Origin: an uncultured Lachnospiraceae bacterium
GTDB taxonomy: Bacteria > Bacillota > Clostridia > Lachnospirales > Lachnospiraceae
Reading direction: 5' to 3'
DNA length: 50,756 bases
Assembly: GCA_946558695.1 (NCBI GenBank)
Contig: CAMNTQ010000024.1
Span: forward strand, 1-50,756
Shown: positions 34,043 to 41,746 of the stretch, piece after piece
Numbering within the stretch: position 1 is the first letter of the stretch
Layout: each line of letters starts with the position of its first letter
Translations under genes and position numbers: made by a program
The notes under the pieces: generated by a model
The model's database searches: none
Told to the model about the DNA's origin: nothing
Seen by the model: only the letters and a program-made list of their open reading frames with translations

Positions 34043-34801
34043 TTATTTTTCGCCCAGCAGATACGGAACGAAATAATCTACCTGCTTCTGCCACCAGCAC
34101 CAGTCATGGGCACAGTCGTATCCCCAATAGTCAACCCACGCATGGATGCCCTTGTCCATCAGTATATGATGGAGCTGTCTCGTGGAATCCGGAACCTCCC
34201 ACGGACCTAAGCCTACACAGATAATTGCTTTTTTAAGGTTATACAGGCTGATATAAGGGTGGTCCTTCGGCATATTTGGAAGAAAATGCAGCGGAGAATT
34301 GTTGTAAACAAGACCGTCCATATAGTAATCAAATCCATATTCTGCTGTATAGATTCCGCTTAGCGCCAGCAGTCCGTCGAACAGATCCGGTCTGCGGAAG
34401 AACAGATTGGCGGCATGGGTGGCGCCGAGGCTGCAGCCGGTGACTATAATGCCGGGATATCCTTCCCATCCATTGTGTTCATTTGTGATTGACCGCACAT
34501 GAGGAACAAGCTCGTCCGTAATATAACGGATCCAGTCCTCGTAGCGGCAGATGCGTCTGCGGGGATCGTCCCACTTATTCGACCATGTCTCTTTATCTAT
34601 GGTGTCAATGGAAAAAACCGTGACTTTTCCGGAATCGATCCACGGCGCCCATGCATCGGTCATCTTAAAGTTTTCAAAATCATAGAATCGTCCGTCCTGA
34701 CAAGGGATGAATATCACGGGCCTTCCAGCATGTCCGTATATTTTAAATTCCATATCGCGCATAAGTGCGGAGCTGTATTCTTTTAAATATTCTGTTTTCA
34801 T
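34043..34801 (-). CDS. Esterase-like alpha/beta hydrolase (PF00756-type)
   Basis: The 252-aa protein has an alpha/beta-hydrolase core with nucleophile elbow GCSLGATHAANLFFRRPDLF and a late DCAHDWCWWQKQ that supplies the catalytic His. The middle (WSNKWDDPRRRICRYEDWI) resembles the esterase D / enterochelin-esterase group. No signal peptide is seen. It is the middle gene of the operon, between another hydrolase and the ATP-grasp gene, with 15 and 31 bases between genes. Substrate unknown. Confidence 0.82.
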   Translation of the reverse strand: MKTEYLKEYSSALMRDMEFKIYGHAGRPVIFIPCQDGRFYDFENFKMTDAWAPWIDSGKVTVFSIDTIDKETWSNKWDDPRRRICRYEDWIRYITDELVPHVRSITNEHNGWEGYPGIIVTGCSLGATHAANLFFRRPDLFDGLLALSGIYTAEYGFDYYMDGLVYNNSPLHFLPNMPKDHPYISLYNLKKAIICVGLGPWEVPDSTRQLHHILMDKGIHAWVDYWGYDCAHDWCWWQKQVDYFVPYLLGEK

Positions 34802-34816
34802 ACGATCGCCTTTCTT

Positions 34817-35584
34817 CTATTGATACATCAGTGTGTGAATGAGAAACGGAAGCTGTTTTTCCCAGCTCGCTTCACAATGGGTTCCTCCGGGCACGATTCG
34901 GCTGGTCAGGAGAATATGCCTGTCCGACAAAAGATCAATCGTCTTCCGGAATGTCCGGCGCATGCCGGAATGAGAGTTCAGCTCTTCCTCGCCGTAGTCC
35001 ATATAGATAACGGTATCCTTTTTTATAAAGGAGGTACGGATCAAACGCTCAATTGCGTGAAAGTCTGTCCAAAGGGAAGGGGAGAGAACTCCTGCTCTTG
35101 AAAAAATGTGGTTGTATTTCAGGACCGCGTAAAGGCTCATAAGCCCTCCCATAGAACTCCCGGCAATAAAAGTGTGCTCTCTGCCGGACAGAGTGCGGTA
35201 CTTTTTGTCAATCTCCGGTTTCAGTGTATTCACAAACCAGTCCATTGTAATGCTGCCTTTTCCGGTAATCTTTCCGAATTGAGGATCGGAAAAATCAAAG
35301 GGCGAGTATTCCTTAAGCCGTCCGAAGTCCGGGCTGTGATTGCATTCTATGGCAACGATAATAAGCGGAGTTGCTGTGAAATCCATATATTCCTTCATTC
35401 CCCAGCTTTTTCCATAAGTTGCATGGGAATCAAAAAACACATTGTGCCCGTCGAACATATAGAGGACAGGATACTTTTTTGCGGTTTCATTCATGTAGGC
35501 TTCGGGAAGATATATGTAAGCTTTTCTTTTCTCATCTTCTGTCAGCTTTGGAATTGTAATATCCCAAGTATTTACCATAATCAT
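34817..35584 (-). CDS. Esterase-like alpha/beta hydrolase (PF00756-type), first gene of operon
   Basis: The 255-aa protein has the typical esterase block YPVLYMFDGHNVFFD, the elbow FIAGSSMGGLMSLYA, an acidic-residue region MDYGEEE and a terminal GGTHCEASW with the catalytic His. It resembles the YbbA/IroE-like serine hydrolases. Both ATG 35584 and ATG 35578 are usable with GGGAGGCG; 35584 is listed. A promoter lies just upstream, and the next two genes follow closely. Confidence 0.84.
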   Translation of the reverse strand: MIMVNTWDITIPKLTEDEKRKAYIYLPEAYMNETAKKYPVLYMFDGHNVFFDSHATYGKSWGMKEYMDFTATPLIIVAIECNHSPDFGRLKEYSPFDFSDPQFGKITGKGSITMDWFVNTLKPEIDKKYRTLSGREHTFIAGSSMGGLMSLYAVLKYNHIFSRAGVLSPSLWTDFHAIERLIRTSFIKKDTVIYMDYGEEELNSHSGMRRTFRKTIDLLSDRHILLTSRIVPGGTHCEASWEKQLPFLIHTLMYQ

Positions 35585-35613
35585 TAACGCCTCCCTAATA
35601 TGTTTACATCAAA

Positions 35614-35642
35614 AATATAGCACACAGTGAGATAAATGGCAA
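35614..35642 (-). promoter_or_regulatory. Promoter of the esterase/ATP-grasp operon
   Basis: On the minus strand TTGCCA (35642-35637), a 17-base spacer and TATATT (35619-35614) precede the first esterase gene by 30 bases. Confidence 0.6.
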
Positions 35643-35706
35643 GAAAATGGGTTTGGATGGTGAAAGGAACCATGAGAAAAATTAAGAATATTATAAGTTT
35701 TAGAAG

Positions 35707-35735
35707 TTGTAATCGGGAAAGGTATATTGTATAAT
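35707..35735 (+). promoter_or_regulatory. Promoter of the C39-like peptidase gene
   Basis: TTGTAA (35707-35712), a 17-base spacer and a perfect TATAAT (35730-35735) lie 26 bases before the ATG, with AGGAGAGGAAG as ribosome site. Confidence 0.65.
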
Positions 35736-35761
35736 AACTGCGAGCAGGAGAGGAAGATGAT

Positions 35762-36688
35762 ATGAGAGAACATATTACACCTAGAGAACGCCAGAGAATA
35801 AGGAACAGGAGAAGAAGACAGCAGGTAAAAAGACAGCTTTATTTGTGCGGTGTTTTGGCAATTTTACTGGTCGGCCTTGTTGTGACGTATAATTCAAAAG
35901 CCGCGGAAGAGAAGAAAAAAGTGGATGCCGCTGCGGATGATACGAAGACGGAGCAGAAGGAACAAGTATCCGACGCGGCTGCAAAGAAGATGGAAGAGTC
36001 TGCCATCAGTACAGTGGCGGATAACGAGACGCCGCAGGAAAGAGTGGAGCGCGTTAGAGAAGAGGCAAGACAGTCCGGATATCCGAAGGATATTGTAGAA
36101 CTTTTAAAAAAGAATGAAGAGACGATTGATTTTGTAGAGCATTTCGTTGAGAATAAGAATAATCCGCCCGCAGAGGTTGTGAGCGACGATTTGAAAAAAG
36201 GAGAGATTCCGCAGTTTCTCCAATGGGATGAACGCTGGGGGCATGTGTCTTACGGGACAGGATATATTGCAAGCTGCGGCTGCGGTCCGACGGCTTTAGC
36301 GATGGTAGTTTCCGGGTTGACAGGCAAAGCTTCGGTTACGCCGGCGGCGGTTGCAAAGTATAGCGAGAAAAAGGGATATATTGATGAAAATAACAATACG
36401 TACTGGGAGCTTATGAGCAAAGGCGTAAAGCATTGGGGGATTACCTGTTTTGGCGGCGACGTCTCTGAAGAGTTTGTTGCGAAAGAGCTGAAGGCCGGAC
36501 ATCCGATCATATGCAGTATGGGACCTGGCGATTTTACAGATAAAGGACATTTTATCGTTCTGACAAAATATAAGAATGGAAAAGTGAAGGTGAACGATCC
36601 ATTCAGCCAGAAGAACAGCGATAAGATTTGGAAATATTCCGAGATTAAAGATCAGATCAAATCATTGTGGGTATATAAGAATGATTAA
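35762..36688 (+). CDS. Membrane-anchored C39-like cysteine peptidase
   Basis: The 308-aa protein has a very basic cytoplasmic tail (RERQRIRNRRRRQQVKRQ) and a transmembrane helix at about residues 27-43 (LYLCGVLAILLVGLVVTY). An acidic/Lys-rich linker leads to an external C39_2-type papain-like domain: QFLQWDERWGHVSYG, catalytic Cys in CGCGPTALAMV, His in KGHFIVLTKY, Asp/Asn in VNDPF. Such proteins are thought to act on cell-wall or extracellular peptides. It is monocistronic, with a strong terminator directly after it. Confidence 0.85.
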   Translation: MREHITPRERQRIRNRRRRQQVKRQLYLCGVLAILLVGLVVTYNSKAAEEKKKVDAAADDTKTEQKEQVSDAAAKKMEESAISTVADNETPQERVERVREEARQSGYPKDIVELLKKNEETIDFVEHFVENKNNPPAEVVSDDLKKGEIPQFLQWDERWGHVSYGTGYIASCGCGPTALAMVVSGLTGKASVTPAAVAKYSEKKGYIDENNNTYWELMSKGVKHWGITCFGGDVSEEFVAKELKAGHPIICSMGPGDFTDKGHFIVLTKYKNGKVKVNDPFSQKNSDKIWKYSEIKDQIKSLWVYKND

Positions 36689-36717
36689 AGATGTATGGAC
36701 GGAATGAAAATATGCAC

Positions 36718-36751
36718 AATAAAGGCAGACATTTTTATGTCTGCCTTTATT
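36718..36751. terminator. Bidirectional intrinsic terminator
   Basis: AATAAAGGCAGACAT (36718-36732) and ATGTCTGCCTTTATT (36737-36751) form a perfect 15-bp stem with a TTTT loop, between the convergent C39-like and DUF5721 genes. Confidence 0.85.
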
Positions 36752-36760
36752 ACAGGAATA

Positions 36761-37243
36761 TTAAAGAGATTCAAAATCGATTTCCTGATTTAAGAAGAAT
36801 TTTTTGGCATAATTGTCCCAGATATTTTCCAGAGTCTTATCCATAGTGAATATATTGAGAGAAGTACCTGTTATGCACTGCAGATTAGTTCCGTCGTATT
36901 TAAAATTCAAATACAATCCCTGAATATCGGTGTGGGAAAGAGAGGGTATTTCCTGATCTATGAGGAAAGATTCAAACTCTTCTTTCGGAAGTGAGAGAAT
37001 GAACCGGAAATTTAACGGCGTCCGTTTCCCGCGGATAATATGAAAACAGAATTCCCTTAAGTCGCCCCACGAAGAATACTCTTTCGGGGGAGCATCTTCA
37101 TAGAATTTTTTATGGATGTATCCGTCGATACGGAATGTATTGTAAGTAGTGATTTCCCCCTCTATGAGAGAGAAGGAATCAAATGTCGGTTTCAGCAGAA
37201 GATGCTGCATACAGTTTTTTGTTTTTAAATTTAATATAATCAT
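36761..37243 (-). CDS. DUF5721-family protein
   Basis: The 160-aa soluble protein matches the pattern of DUF5721: TFDSFSLIEGEITTYNTFRIDG, SSWGDLREFCFHIIRGKRTPLNF and LYLNFKYDGTNLQCITG. This small Clostridia family has no known role. The start at 37243 has AAGGAAGGAG upstream on the minus strand. It is divergent from the acyltransferase module. The family name is from memory of the pattern, so moderately sure. Confidence 0.7.
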   Translation of the reverse strand: MIILNLKTKNCMQHLLLKPTFDSFSLIEGEITTYNTFRIDGYIHKKFYEDAPPKEYSSWGDLREFCFHIIRGKRTPLNFRFILSLPKEEFESFLIDQEIPSLSHTDIQGLYLNFKYDGTNLQCITGTSLNIFTMDKTLENIWDNYAKKFFLNQEIDFESL

Positions 37244-37299
37244 AGTGAAAACTCCTTCCTTAGAATTATAGCAGTCTTTTCATTAGAATGCATCATAAT

Positions 37300-37328
37300 T
37301 TGACTTTTATTGGCAGAAACAGTACAAT
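37300..37328 (+). promoter_or_regulatory. Promoter of the SGNH-like/MBOAT module
   Basis: TTGACT (37300-37305), a 17-base spacer and TACAAT (37323-37328). The implied transcript start near 37335 lies after ATG 37329, which supports ATG 37362 as the true start of the first gene. Confidence 0.65.
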
Positions 37329-37361
37329 ATGGATAAATGCTTTATTTTGGAGAGAGCAGAT

Positions 37362-38159
37362 ATGGCACGTAGCAAAAGGACAAAAAATAAAAAACAGAAT
37401 AACGAGGATATCGTTCTAAAGATGGCAATCATATTCGTTGTCGTTCTTTTTCTTTTGGGAGCGGCGGTTGTGGGCCTTAAGTCTATGAATCCCCGTCCGG
37501 ATATTACAGAGGGCATTGCGAAGCTTGAGGAGTTTCATAAAGTAAAAGTCAGTGAAGTGGAGAAAGAAATTACAGCTCTTGAGGAAGCGGAAGCCGCCGA
37601 ACTGGAGGCAAGAAGCAAGAGGCCTAACAGCGAGAAGTTTGAGAATGCACTGATATTAGGAGATTTTACCGCGCAGGGGGTATACGAGCAGGAAGTTTTA
37701 GGAGAATCCTTTGTGCTGGCGAAAGAGTCTTCATGCGTACATGACCTTGAAGGCACGGGTGTTGCGGAGAATCTTGAGGCGGCGGCGGCGAAAAACCCGG
37801 CGGTTCTTTTTTTGCTGCTGGGTGTGAATGATGCGGCACTTGAGAATGGGAGTGCGGCTATTTTTGAAGAGGATTATGCGGCATTTTTAGAGCTGGCACA
37901 GGAGAAGCTCCCGGATACGAAGATTTATGTGAACAGCATCCTTCCGGTGCAGCAAAAGGCGATTGATGAAGCGGAAGGGCTCAGGGATATACCGGAATAC
38001 AATGTGCGTCTGCAGGAAGTCTGTAAAGAAGCGGGAGTTGTGTTTGTAGATAATCGTGATCTTGTGAAAGAAGATTGTTATAAGGACGACGGAAAACGGA
38101 TGAGACAGAGATACTATACCGCGTGGATCAAACGTGCGGTGGAGGTGGCGCAGCTTTAA
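37362..38159 (+). CDS. SGNH-hydrolase-like membrane protein lacking the catalytic serine
   Basis: The 265-aa protein has a basic start, one transmembrane helix (about residues 21-43, MAIIFVVVLFLLGAAVVGL), a Glu/Ala-rich helical linker, and an external SGNH-like domain. The block I motif reads LGDFTAQG: Phe102 stands where SGNH enzymes have the nucleophilic Ser (GDS). Block III LLGVNDAALENG keeps Asn156. The terminal Asp-x-x-His region reads DGKRMRQRYY with no His. It should therefore be inactive as an esterase and may act as a scaffold or acyl carrier partner. Its location before an MBOAT gene fits AlgJ/DltD-type partners. ATG 37362 follows GGAGAGAG. Confidence 0.78.
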   Translation: MARSKRTKNKKQNNEDIVLKMAIIFVVVLFLLGAAVVGLKSMNPRPDITEGIAKLEEFHKVKVSEVEKEITALEEAEAAELEARSKRPNSEKFENALILGDFTAQGVYEQEVLGESFVLAKESSCVHDLEGTGVAENLEAAAAKNPAVLFLLLGVNDAALENGSAAIFEEDYAAFLELAQEKLPDTKIYVNSILPVQQKAIDEAEGLRDIPEYNVRLQEVCKEAGVVFVDNRDLVKEDCYKDDGKRMRQRYYTAWIKRAVEVAQL

Positions 38160-38172
38160 GGAGTAGATCAGT

Positions 38173-39564
38173 ATGACATTTGACAGTACGATATTTCTAT
38201 TTGCTTTTTTACCGGTTTCATTCATATTGTATTATGTTACTCCGGCGAAGTTTAAAAATCTGACGCTGGTTTTAGTCAGTATACTCTTTTACGCGTGGGG
38301 CGGGTTAGTGCACGCCTTGTTCCTGCTTGTGTCTGTTGTATGGAATTATGCGGGCGGAAAGCTTATAGGAAAGAATCTCGGGCGCAGGAAACGCGCCAAA
38401 AATATTATGATGATTGCGGTTGGAGCGGATATAGCGTTGCTTTTAATCGGCAGATATATCGGGCAGTTCTTGGAGATGACAGAAAGCAGTATGGCAGACA
38501 GCCGTTATTTTCTTGTGCCAGCCGGCATTTCCTTTTTTATGCTTCAGAATATTGCTTATATTATCGACATTTACAGAGAAGAGATAAGTCCGCAAAAAGA
38601 TATTGTAAAATTTGCTGTTCAGATTGTGATGTATCCGAAGATTATCGCAGGACCTCTTGTGTCTGCTGCCGAGTTTGAAAAACAGCTCGAAAATCGCAGA
38701 TTGTCTTTGGGGAAGATTTCAGACGGCATGCTTCTTTTTTTAAGGGGATTATCTAAGAAAGTGATCTTTGGAAATGGGATGGAGATGGTATTCGAGACGG
38801 TTCAGGCGCTGCCGGCGGGACAGATGTCAGTGGTAAGTGCATGGCTTGGCTGCATGGCATTTGCATTGCGGATTTACTTCACATTTGGAGGATATTGTGA
38901 TATGGCGGCGGGACTTTCAAGGATGCTTGGGTTTGAATTGCCGGAGAATGTGAACTATCCGTATCTGTCAACGGGAATCATGGATTTTTGGAGCAGATGG
39001 ATGGCTACTTTGTGGAAATGGTTCTGTTCCTATGTCTATCTTCCGCTGTGCGGCGGGAACCCGGGCGGTACGATGGGTTTCTTAAGCTTGCTGGCTACAT
39101 GGCTTTTGATTGGCCTGTGGCATGGGATCAGCGGAACTTTTGTAATATGGGGAATTTATTTTGCGGTGCTGCTATATGTGGAAGGATTTGTGCTGGGCGA
39201 GGGATTTAAAAGAGTGCCGAAAGGTCTTCGCTGGTTTTTTACGATGCTGTTTGTGATGATAAGCTGGGTGTTCTTTTTCAGTTCATCCGCAGGCGGGGCA
39301 TTTTCCTATCTGCGGTATATGTTTATAGGAGGGGGCGGCGGTTTTATCAATGCGGGAGCAATTGACGTCATGACGGATTACAGCATGCTGTGGATACTGG
39401 CAGTATTTTTTTCTATGCCGCCGGCACAGCATATCTATGAGAGAATGATTCACGGCGGCAGGCGGTGGCAGACCGTACTGAACTGCATCGTATACGTAGT
39501 GTTGTTTCTATTATGTCTTGCCGGAATTGTCTCAGAATCCGGGAGCGGATTTTTATATTTTTAA
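38173..39564 (+). CDS. MBOAT-family O-acyltransferase (AlgI/DltB-like)
   Basis: This polytopic membrane protein of 463 aa with roughly eleven helices transfers acyl groups across the membrane to an extracytoplasmic acceptor. Motifs: MYPKIIAGPLVSAAEF, FGGYCDMAAGLSRMLGFELPENVNYPY, DFWSRWMATLWKWFCSYVYLPL and the catalytic-His block LLIGLWHGISGTF (His317). AlgI-like proteins usually read FWRRWHISL at the third motif; here the His is Met277, while His317 is kept. The start lies 13 bases after the SGNH-like gene, with AAGGAG just before. Polymer substrate unknown; wall polysaccharide or teichoic acid are options. Confidence 0.88.
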   Translation: MTFDSTIFLFAFLPVSFILYYVTPAKFKNLTLVLVSILFYAWGGLVHALFLLVSVVWNYAGGKLIGKNLGRRKRAKNIMMIAVGADIALLLIGRYIGQFLEMTESSMADSRYFLVPAGISFFMLQNIAYIIDIYREEISPQKDIVKFAVQIVMYPKIIAGPLVSAAEFEKQLENRRLSLGKISDGMLLFLRGLSKKVIFGNGMEMVFETVQALPAGQMSVVSAWLGCMAFALRIYFTFGGYCDMAAGLSRMLGFELPENVNYPYLSTGIMDFWSRWMATLWKWFCSYVYLPLCGGNPGGTMGFLSLLATWLLIGLWHGISGTFVIWGIYFAVLLYVEGFVLGEGFKRVPKGLRWFFTMLFVMISWVFFFSSSAGGAFSYLRYMFIGGGGGFINAGAIDVMTDYSMLWILAVFFSMPPAQHIYERMIHGGRRWQTVLNCIVYVVLFLLCLAGIVSESGSGFLYF

Positions 39565-39657
39565 TTACTATGTCAGTGAGTCCGGACTGGTTATTTGCCT
39601 GTGTGCCGCCGGCAGATGAGAAGTTATGAAATTCAGATCATATATAGGAGTTTTAGC

Positions 39658-41028
39658 ATGGAACAGTCACAGAAAAGAAAGAAGAAAAAGGTGTATACAA
39701 AGCAGATTACGGCCCTTGTGTTTTTAGGGGTGCTTATTGTACTGTGCCTTTTTAATCTGATCATGGGAAATAAAAAGGCGGTGAAGCCAAGAATTACCCC
39801 GGAGTCATTGTTAGACGGCAGTTATATGGAGGACTACGGGAATTACTTTACGGAATGTTTTTGGGGAAGAGGAGCGTTTAAGGGACTGAATTTTTTCGTG
39901 CAGACGATGTTTGGAAAAAGAGAATCTGAAGGTATCTACAAAGGGAATGGAAAGTATCTTCTGGAGGAGATCGCCGCACCGGATGAGAAAGCCATGGAAG
40001 AAAATATCAGGAAGATTCAGGAGCTTGCAGGAACTTATTATCAGATTCCCGTGTATGTGATGCTTGCGCCGAATGCGGCATATATACAGCCAGAGAAGCT
40101 TCCGGCGTATGCTGTCGTCAGAGATCAGAAGAAGCAGTTCGACGATGTTAAGGAGAGACTTGGAGCAGGGATAAACTGGATAGAAGTTAGCAAGGCTCTT
40201 TTAAAACACAGCGATGAGGAGCTCTATTACCGGACAGATAACAACTGGACGTCTCTCGGGGCTTTCTATGGCTATGAGGCGCTTGCTGCAGCGATGGGGC
40301 TTGATATGTCCAGAGCGCCGGCACTGGCTCCTTACGTGGTCAATAATGATTTTATCGGTTCACTTGCTCAAAAAAGCGGATATGGAAAGGGGTATGAAGA
40401 TTCGATCACAGTCTATGCTCCGAAAAATATAAAAGACACCGTTAAAATACTTATGACCGATATGGATACAGGTAAAAAGTATGCGACTCTTTATGACAGT
40501 GAGAAGTTGGAAAAGGAAGATAAATATTCTCTGTTTTTAGGCGGAAATTCGGGAATGCTTGATATTAAGACGACAGCCGATACTACGGACCGTCTGCTGA
40601 TTTTCAAAGATTCCTATGCTAATTGTCTGATTCCGTTTTTGGCGCCGTATTACAGGGAGATCGTTGCGGTGGATGCGTCCATTTATGAGGGGAATATACA
40701 GGAGATTATGCAGAAGGCAAAATTTACAAGTATATTATTCTTATACAACGGCAATTCTTTTGTGACAGACACGGATCTTTCAAAAGTGCTCAGTCTGCCG
40801 GCTGCGTCGGGAACGCAGGAAGGGGAAGCGAAAGGAGTGCCGGTTACGCAGGATAACAATACAGATGAAGTGTCCGAGGCGCAGGATGAAACATCAGGCG
40901 GGACGGAAAACGAAGATCGTACAGATTCAGAGGAAGAAACTTCCGGCGCGGACGGAGAGGGTATGGAAGAACAGGATACTGAGAATACGGATTTACAGGA
41001 CGGGGAGACGGACGATGAGACTGAATAA
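39658..41028 (+). CDS. DHHW/AlgX-like membrane protein with DNNW in place of DHHW
   Basis: The 456-aa protein has one N-terminal membrane anchor (about 17-38), an SGNH-like AlgJ/AlgX/DHHW domain and a long acidic, disordered C-terminal tail (Glu/Asp/Thr/Ser-rich, last 75 residues). The hallmark stretch is YYRTDNNWTSLGAF: Asp194, Asn195, Asn196, Trp197, so the histidine of the D-x-H pair is Asn. The Ser motif FKDSYAN (Ser319) is kept. In AlgX the Asp-His-Ser triad does O-acetyl transfer. ATG 39658 follows AGGAG. It is the third gene of the module, and its 3' end overlaps the pseudouridine synthase gene by 14 bases. Confidence 0.8.
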   Translation: MEQSQKRKKKKVYTKQITALVFLGVLIVLCLFNLIMGNKKAVKPRITPESLLDGSYMEDYGNYFTECFWGRGAFKGLNFFVQTMFGKRESEGIYKGNGKYLLEEIAAPDEKAMEENIRKIQELAGTYYQIPVYVMLAPNAAYIQPEKLPAYAVVRDQKKQFDDVKERLGAGINWIEVSKALLKHSDEELYYRTDNNWTSLGAFYGYEALAAAMGLDMSRAPALAPYVVNNDFIGSLAQKSGYGKGYEDSITVYAPKNIKDTVKILMTDMDTGKKYATLYDSEKLEKEDKYSLFLGGNSGMLDIKTTADTTDRLLIFKDSYANCLIPFLAPYYREIVAVDASIYEGNIQEIMQKAKFTSILFLYNGNSFVTDTDLSKVLSLPAASGTQEGEAKGVPVTQDNNTDEVSEAQDETSGGTENEDRTDSEEETSGADGEGMEEQDTENTDLQDGETDDETE

Positions 41029-41746
41029 ATATCTGAGCGAGGCTGGAATCTGCTCCCGCCGTGAGGCTGACCGTCTCATCATCAGCGGCCGCGTGACGGT
41101 GGATGGACGATGTGCAAAACCGGGGATGCAGGTCACGGAGGAAAACGATGTGAGAATCGGGAAAAAGCAGATTAAAATCCGCGGTGAGAAGGTGGTTCTG
41201 GCGGTAAACAAACCTGCAGGGATTGTCTGTACAGAGGATAGGAAAGAGAAACACAATATTATTCGTTTCCTTGATTATCCGGTCAGGATTACCTATGCGG
41301 GAAGGCTTGATAAGGATTCGGAGGGTCTTCTTATTATGACCAATGACGGGGATTTGATCAACGCTCTGATGCGCGCCCGTTATTGTCATGAAAAAGAATA
41401 TAAGGTGACGGTAAATAAGCCGGTTACGGATGAATTTATTCTCAGGCTTGAGAAGGGCGTACGCATTACGGATAAAGAAAAGAGACTGAATGTAGTAACG
41501 CTTCCCTGTAAGGCAGAGAAAATAGGAAAATATACGTTTTCTATCGTACTTACTCAGGGAATAAACAGACAGATACGCCGTATGTGCGAGACTTTAGGGT
41601 ATAATGTAACAAAGCTTCTCCGGGTGCGGATCGCCAATATAGAGCTCGGAAGCTTAAAAAGCGGAGAGGTAAGGAAATTAACGAATCAGGAGTTGAAGGA
41701 ATTGTATGAACGGACAAAAGGCAGACAGGATGAAGGAGCTTGTTGA
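41015..41746 (+). CDS. 23S rRNA pseudouridine synthase, RluB/RluE/RluF-type (RsuA family)
   Basis: The enzyme isomerises a specific uridine in rRNA. The 243-aa protein has an N-terminal S4 domain (RLNKYLSEAGICSRREADRLI) and a catalytic domain with AGRLDKDSEGLLIMTNDG, whose Asp is the catalytic residue, and INRQIRRMCETLGY, typical of the RluF subgroup. ATG 41015 (MRLNKYLSEAG) lies within the DHHW-like gene, with GGGGAGACGG before it. The next gene, ligA, starts 41 bases before its end. Confidence 0.93.
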   Translation: MRLNKYLSEAGICSRREADRLIISGRVTVDGRCAKPGMQVTEENDVRIGKKQIKIRGEKVVLAVNKPAGIVCTEDRKEKHNIIRFLDYPVRITYAGRLDKDSEGLLIMTNDGDLINALMRARYCHEKEYKVTVNKPVTDEFILRLEKGVRITDKEKRLNVVTLPCKAEKIGKYTFSIVLTQGINRQIRRMCETLGYNVTKLLRVRIANIELGSLKSGEVRKLTNQELKELYERTKGRQDEGAC

